From assembly GCA_021788955.1 (NCBI GenBank), contig JAJYKC010000038.1, forward strand, positions 1-9,768: DNA of 9,768 nt. Reading direction: 5' to 3'. This DNA is from Acidobacteriota bacterium (GTDB lineage Bacteria > Acidobacteriota > Terriglobia > Bryobacterales > Bryobacteraceae). The notes beneath the pieces were generated by a model that was not told the origin of the DNA, did no database searches, and saw nothing but the letters and a program-made list of their open reading frames with translations. Position 1 is the first letter of the stretch, and the number at the start of each line of letters is the position of its first letter. Below, piece by piece: positions 5,841 to 9,768 of this stretch. A program made the position numbers and the translations under genes.

Positions 5841-7091
5841 ATGTACGCGCCTTTTTACAAATACGGAATGTTTGGCGATGAGGTGAGCCTGATCATCGCG
5901 TTTGTGATCGGGATCGGGTTCGGCTTCTTCCTGGAGCGCGGTGGCTTCGGGAGCGCGCGAAAACTCGCGGCGCAGTTCTATTTCACGGACATGGCCGTGT
6001 TGAAAGTAATGTTCACGGCAATCATCACGGCGATGACGGGGCTCTACCTGCTGGCGCGCGTCGGGTTTGTCGACCTCTCGATGGTGTACCTGGTCCCGAC
6101 GTTTGTGGTTCCCCAGATTGTCGGCGGGCTGCTGCTGGGGGTCGGGTTCGTCATTGGTGGGTACTGTCCAGGCACATCGTGCGTGTCGGCGGCGAGCGGA
6201 CGTGTGGACGGGATGGTGTACATCGCCGGGATGTTCGCCGGACTTCTGGTGTTCGGTGAGATTTCCCGGCCTCTGGAAGGTTTTCTACATTCGACGTCTC
6301 TCGGGCAGGTGACTCTACCGGCGTTCTTCCATCTGCCTTACGGGGTGCTCGTGCTGGCCGTGGTGCTGATGGCGTTGGTGGCGTTTGCCGTGGCGGAGTG
6401 GGCCGAGAAGAAGACCACAGGCACAGCGCCGGATGCGGAAGGATCGCTGACCGCCATGCCGTGGCGGCTGACGCCGGTGCGGCGGCTGGCGGGCGCGTTC
6501 GCGGTTGCGGGCGTGCTGGCGGTGGTGCTGGGAAACCCATACCGTGGGAATACGGTTGAAGTCGACACGCGGGACCTCGCGCTTGGCGCTGCGCGCGCTC
6601 AGGCGGTCGCCCCGGCGAAACTAGCTGATTGGATCATCCAGGGGCGTAACGATTTCACGCTTGTCGACCTGCGGACCCCGGCGAGTTACGGGACTTATCA
6701 CATCCCTGGCGCACAGAATGTGCCGCTGGCGTCGCTGACCGCCGATGTCGCACCCAGGAATCAAACGCTGGTGCTTTGCTCGGATGATGGCGCCGAGGCC
6801 GCGCAGGCGTGGTTTCTTCTCAAGGCTGAGGGGTTCAGGTCGGTGTATCTGCTGGCCGGCGGCCTGAACGGGTGGCGGGATCAGGTTCTCTATCCGAAAG
6901 CCGGGCCGGAGACGAGCGCCAACGATGTCGCGCGGCTATCCCAGGTAGCGCAGTACTTCGGCGGGACACCTCAGACGGGCGTGGCCTCCGCCGCGGCGCA
7001 ACCAATGCCGGTACTCGCTCCGCCGGTCGCGCCGCCAATCGCACCCGCAGGGGGCACGGCAAGTCCGAAAAAGAAGAAAGAGGGCTGCTAA
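5841..7091 (+). CDS. YeeE/YedE permease C-terminal half fused to a rhodanese domain
   Basis: From the ATG at 5841 the protein has 416 residues. Residues 1-190 form the second YeeE/YedE half, with helices near 15-31, 52-73, 86-105, 122-140 and 163-186. It has an ERGGFGSARK motif (32-41) and a GGYCPGTSC motif carrying Cys109 and Cys114, the expected sulfur-handling cysteines. A basic loop (187-214) and a sixth helix (about 215-231) lead to a rhodanese domain at about 258-350, with VDLR (275-278), HIPGA, Cys313 as candidate sulfane-sulfur acceptor and LLAGGLNGW near its end. By the positive-inside rule the rhodanese domain lies outside the cytoplasm. The active-site loop (C-S-D-D-G-A-E) is acidic, lacks the usual Arg and looks one residue longer than typical. 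The tail (about 375-416) is Pro/Ala-rich and ends in four lysines then E-G-C. Probable role: delivering or accepting sulfur at the permease mouth (inference). Confidence 0.9.
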   Translation: MYAPFYKYGMFGDEVSLIIAFVIGIGFGFFLERGGFGSARKLAAQFYFTDMAVLKVMFTAIITAMTGLYLLARVGFVDLSMVYLVPTFVVPQIVGGLLLGVGFVIGGYCPGTSCVSAASGRVDGMVYIAGMFAGLLVFGEISRPLEGFLHSTSLGQVTLPAFFHLPYGVLVLAVVLMALVAFAVAEWAEKKTTGTAPDAEGSLTAMPWRLTPVRRLAGAFAVAGVLAVVLGNPYRGNTVEVDTRDLALGAARAQAVAPAKLADWIIQGRNDFTLVDLRTPASYGTYHIPGAQNVPLASLTADVAPRNQTLVLCSDDGAEAAQAWFLLKAEGFRSVYLLAGGLNGWRDQVLYPKAGPETSANDVARLSQVAQYFGGTPQTGVASAAAQPMPVLAPPVAPPIAPAGGTASPKKKKEGC

Positions 7092-8020
7092 GCGAATGAG
7101 AGCCGGAACAGGCGCGTGCCGTTTTCCCAGGTGGCTTTGCGGAACACCGTGGGCGAGGCGAGCCGCTGGGTAAGAGCGAGAGTTTCGCGCGCCACGCATT
7201 TGCCGGCCAGGCGGGCGGCTTCCGGGTTGTTGTTTTGCGAGATGCCGCCGCCATGGCCATCGGTGCAACTGCAGTCGCTGCCGAAGACGAGTTTGTCCTG
7301 ATGGCGATCGAGGAAGCCGCGGGAAAATTCCGGGTCGCGCGAAAGGGCGTTATTTCCGGAGTTGGCTGACATGTCGGCGTAGAGGTTGGGGAACTCGGTG
7401 AGCCACTTGTCGGTGAGACCGCCGGGCTTAATCGGGCCTAACGGATAGGCGCGGTCGGTGGGGACATAGGCGCTGATGTGGGCCCAGAAAAGGTCGCCGT
7501 GTCCGAGGAAATTGGTTTTCGGGTGTGCTAGGAGCACCTTGTCGAAGTGCTCATAGCCCGTGTTATAGGGGAGTTCGCCGTCGAAGTGCGGGAAGGTCTG
7601 GATGTGCACCATGACAGGAACATTCATTTCGGCGGCCACGTCGTAGACGCGGCGCATTTCCGCGGAGTCGAGCGCAACATGATATTTCAGCTCGCCGATG
7701 CTGACGGCGCCTTGCTTCAGTGCAGCATGGATCGCATCGACGCCGCCGGCATCGGCCGGGTTGGCGGAGACGGAGCGGACGAAGTGGCCGGGCCGGCGCT
7801 TGATCTCCTCGATTGCCTTGGCCTCGTCGGGGGCGCGCGTAAGTAAGACGGCGTTGGTGACCCCGCAGCCCTGGATGTGAGTGAAGCAGGCGTCCGGATC
7901 GCGGCGGAGGTGAAGGTGGGTGTCGAGGACGGGTCCACCCCAGAGCGGACTGTTGTCGGAGCGGAGGGCGGGCGCGGCGGCAGCGGCGAGGGCCGCAGTG
8001 AGAAAGGTTCGTCGATCCAT
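7088..8020 (-). CDS. Tat-exported amidohydrolase-2 family metal-dependent hydrolase
   Basis: This 310-residue reverse-strand protein begins with a twin-arginine leader (DRRTFL, residues 2-7, then an Ala-rich segment), so export in folded form is likely. The TIM-barrel amidohydrolase-2 pattern is visible: D33-T-H35-L-H37 at the first strand, E110 in GELKYH, H139 in MVHIQ, H174 in LGHGD, and D249 in FGSD. These are the usual metal-binding and catalytic positions. Family members include decarboxylases and lactone hydrolases; the substrate here is not recognisable. Two extra cysteines follow the catalytic Asp (SDCSC, Cys250 and Cys252), beside a Gly/His-rich DGHGGG segment. It is convergent with the operon, and its TAG (complement of 7088-7090) overlaps the other gene's TAA. 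No clear ribosome site precedes the start. The start is supported by the Tat leader. A link to sulfur metabolism is unsupported. Confidence 0.88.
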   Translation of the reverse strand: MDRRTFLTAALAAAAAPALRSDNSPLWGGPVLDTHLHLRRDPDACFTHIQGCGVTNAVLLTRAPDEAKAIEEIKRRPGHFVRSVSANPADAGGVDAIHAALKQGAVSIGELKYHVALDSAEMRRVYDVAAEMNVPVMVHIQTFPHFDGELPYNTGYEHFDKVLLAHPKTNFLGHGDLFWAHISAYVPTDRAYPLGPIKPGGLTDKWLTEFPNLYADMSANSGNNALSRDPEFSRGFLDRHQDKLVFGSDCSCTDGHGGGISQNNNPEAARLAGKCVARETLALTQRLASPTVFRKATWENGTRLFRLSFA

Positions 8021-8137
8021 GGGCGTGATGACGATTTTGTCACATACCGGGCGCTATCGGATCTCGCGGGTTTGTAATTTTTCGTGAAACTCTTTCAGCG
8101 AAAGCCCGTAATAGTCAGCAGGGTTGAACCAAAGACG
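8021..8137. other. Divergent intergenic spacer (probable promoters, not resolved)
   Basis: This 117-base spacer separates the start of the reverse-strand amidohydrolase gene from the start of the forward permease gene, so it should hold both promoters. It is more AT-rich than its neighbours in the middle (about 8071-8092). TTGTCA at 8037-8042 resembles a -35 box but has no good -10 at the proper distance. A short CTTTC-AGC-GAAAG inverted repeat lies at 8092-8104 and is too weak to call a terminator. An in-frame TAA at 8075 limits how far upstream the permease gene could begin. No operator or riboswitch is recognised. Confidence 0.35.
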
Positions 8138-9768
8138 ATGCTCCGAAGTTTCCGCTACGCCTTACGGCAGTTCCAGCAGGCGCCGGTATTCACGTCAGCC
8201 GCGATGCTCACGCTGGCTTTAGGTATCGGCGGGACAACCGCCATCTTCACGCTGATTCACGCGGTGATGCTGCGCTCGCTGCCCGTCGCGGATCCGGCGG
8301 CGCTGTATCGGGTTGGCGACGGGGGCGACTGCTGCGTGGAGGGCGGGCCGCAGGAACAGTGGGGCATGTTCTCCTTCCCGCTCTATGAACGTCTGAAGGC
8401 TGCGACGCCGGAGTTCGAAGACGTGACGGCGTTTCAGGCTGGCCGAGGACGGCTGAACGTGCGGCGGGAAGGCGTAGCGGCGCCGGCAATTCCTCTGCAA
8501 TCGGAGTATGTGACCGGAAGCTATTTCTCCACACTCGGCGTGAAGGCATATGGAGGGCGGTTGTTGACACCGGAGGACGACCGGCCGTCGGCGGCGCCTG
8601 TAGTGGTGATGAGTCATCACACCTGGCAGTCGACGTATGGGTCCGATCCTTCGGTGGTCGGATCCACGTTCACCATCGACGGGCATTCCTTCACGGTGAT
8701 TGGTGTGACACCGCCGGGTTTCTTCGGCGAGATGCTCGAAGGGGATCCGCCGGACATCTGGATTCCGATTCAACAGGAGCCGATGATCGCCGGCCAGAGC
8801 ACGCTGCTGCGGCAACCAATGGGCGCATGGCTCCGGATGATCGGGCGCCTCCGTCCTGGCGCTTCAACGAACGGCATAGCGCCGCGGCTGACCGTCATTC
8901 TCCGGCAGTGGATGGAGCACGACTCAGGTTATCCGCCGAACTGGATGGCGGACATTCAGAGAATTCTTCCAAAGCAGACGCTTAACGTAGTTCCGGCCGG
9001 CGCCGGCGTGGCGGCCATGAAGGAAGAGTATGGGCGCAGCCTGCAGATTCTGCTGGCGGTATGCGGCATGGTCCTGCTGATCGCCTGCGCGAATGTAGCA
9101 AATCTGCTGCTGGCGCGGGCCGTGGCGCGGCGGACGCAGACGGCTCTGCGGATGGCGATCGGAGCGAGCCGGCGGCAAATCGTCGCGCAGGCGCTTGTGG
9201 AAAGCGTCCTGCTGTCGATCGGAGGGTGCATCGCGGGGTTGGTGGTGGCGGCCGGAGCCGCGCGCCTGCTGCTGATGCTCGCGTTCCGAAACGCCCATTT
9301 CCTTCCGATCAGCGTAATTCCATCCCCGCTGGTGCTGATGTGCGCGTTCGCACTGGCCCTGCTGACCGGGGTGATTTTCGGCGCGGCGCCGGCGTGGTTC
9401 GCCACGCGGACCGATCCGGTGGACGCGCTGCGCGGCTCCGGGCGGAGCACGACGGATCACTCGGGGTTTGCTCGCAAGGCGCTGCTCGTGGTGCAAACGG
9501 CGCTGTCGGTCGTGTTAGTTGCCGGCGCAACAATGCTCGGGCGCAGTCTGAACAAACTGGAGCATCAGAACTTTGGGTACGGGACGGAGGGGCGGGTCGT
9601 GATTTCGCTGAATCAGCCGCCGGCAACTTACACGCTGCCTAAGTTACAGGCAATTTATCGAAGGATCGAGTCGGGGCTGAATGCGCTGCCGGGCGTGAAG
9701 GGTTCGGGTCTCGCTTTGTACAATCCGCTCACCAACAACTGGGGCGAATTAATTCTTGTTTCCGGGCA
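8138..9768 (+). CDS. ADOP-type MacB/FtsX ABC transporter permease, 3'-partial
   Basis: From the ATG at 8138 the frame is open to the window end, giving 543 codons of what is usually a protein of about 800 residues. The start MLRSFRYALRQF followed by a membrane helix (about 17-42, LTLALGIGGTTAIFTLI) is typical of acidobacterial duplicated orphan permeases. Next comes a MacB-like extracytoplasmic domain (about 45-290), with YFSTLGV and TIDGHSFTVIGVTPPGFF. A first FtsX domain (about 298-420) follows, with CANVANLLLARAVARR and a TALRMAIGASRRQIVAQ segment, then DPVDALRG (426-433) and a helix opening the second half. No ABC ATPase gene is visible; 'orphan' permeases of this type normally lack an adjacent one. 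The ribosome site is weak (AAAGACG directly before ATG). The true substrate is unknown. The gene shows no functional tie to the operon upstream. Confidence 0.92.
   Translation, partial: MLRSFRYALRQFQQAPVFTSAAMLTLALGIGGTTAIFTLIHAVMLRSLPVADPAALYRVGDGGDCCVEGGPQEQWGMFSFPLYERLKAATPEFEDVTAFQAGRGRLNVRREGVAAPAIPLQSEYVTGSYFSTLGVKAYGGRLLTPEDDRPSAAPVVVMSHHTWQSTYGSDPSVVGSTFTIDGHSFTVIGVTPPGFFGEMLEGDPPDIWIPIQQEPMIAGQSTLLRQPMGAWLRMIGRLRPGASTNGIAPRLTVILRQWMEHDSGYPPNWMADIQRILPKQTLNVVPAGAGVAAMKEEYGRSLQILLAVCGMVLLIACANVANLLLARAVARRTQTALRMAIGASRRQIVAQALVESVLLSIGGCIAGLVVAAGAARLLLMLAFRNAHFLPISVIPSPLVLMCAFALALLTGVIFGAAPAWFATRTDPVDALRGSGRSTTDHSGFARKALLVVQTALSVVLVAGATMLGRSLNKLEHQNFGYGTEGRVVISLNQPPATYTLPKLQAIYRRIESGLNALPGVKGSGLALYNPLTNNWGELILVSG

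Noticed and set aside
8092..8104. CTTTC-AGC-GAAAG inverted repeat as a terminator
   Set aside because: The stem is only five base pairs, no T run follows on either strand, and it lies between two divergent gene starts where no terminator is expected.
1..9768. CRISPR array, tRNA, rRNA, insertion sequence or phage attachment site
   Set aside because: No regularly spaced direct repeats, terminal inverted repeats, transposase or integrase motifs, or tRNA-like cloverleaf sequences were noticed; nearly all bases are in protein-coding genes with conserved motifs.

Overview
The window reads as chromosomal DNA from a GC-rich Gram-negative bacterium, most likely an acidobacterium (Solibacter/Bryobacter-like). 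The pointer to that phylum is the last gene, a long MacB/FtsX-type permease of the 'acidobacterial duplicated orphan permease' (ADOP) type. The assignment is inferred from gene content only. No RNA gene, CRISPR array, insertion sequence or integrase was seen. Coding density is very high.

Positions 1-7091 hold one tightly packed forward operon of six genes. In order they are: a periplasmic multiheme c-type cytochrome (5' end cut by the window, nine CXXCH motifs visible); a Tat-exported molybdopterin oxidoreductase of the PsrA/PhsA/SrdA type; a four-cluster ferredoxin subunit (PsrB/NrfC type); a polytopic NrfD/PsrC quinone-reactive membrane subunit; a first YeeE/YedE half-transporter; and a second YeeE/YedE half fused to a rhodanese domain and a Pro/Ala-rich tail ending in lysines and a cysteine. 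Genes overlap or are separated by 2-14 bases, and most have a recognisable ribosome binding site, so they are probably co-transcribed and made together.

The simplest reading is a membrane-bound, periplasm-facing reductase (or oxidase) for a sulfur compound such as thiosulfate, polysulfide or tetrathionate. It would exchange electrons with the quinone pool through NrfD and perhaps with a periplasmic cytochrome. It is coupled to a two-part thiosulfate/sulfur permease carrying what topology suggests is an extracytoplasmic sulfurtransferase. A selenium, tellurium or arsenic oxyanion substrate cannot be excluded from sequence. No molybdenum-enzyme chaperone, cofactor-biosynthesis or cytochrome-maturation gene lies in the window.

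Positions 7088-8020 hold a reverse-strand gene for a Tat-exported amidohydrolase-2 family metalloenzyme, convergent with the operon and sharing four bases with its last stop codon. A 117-base divergent spacer (8021-8137) separates it from the forward ADOP permease gene, which starts at 8138 and runs off the window end with 543 codons visible.
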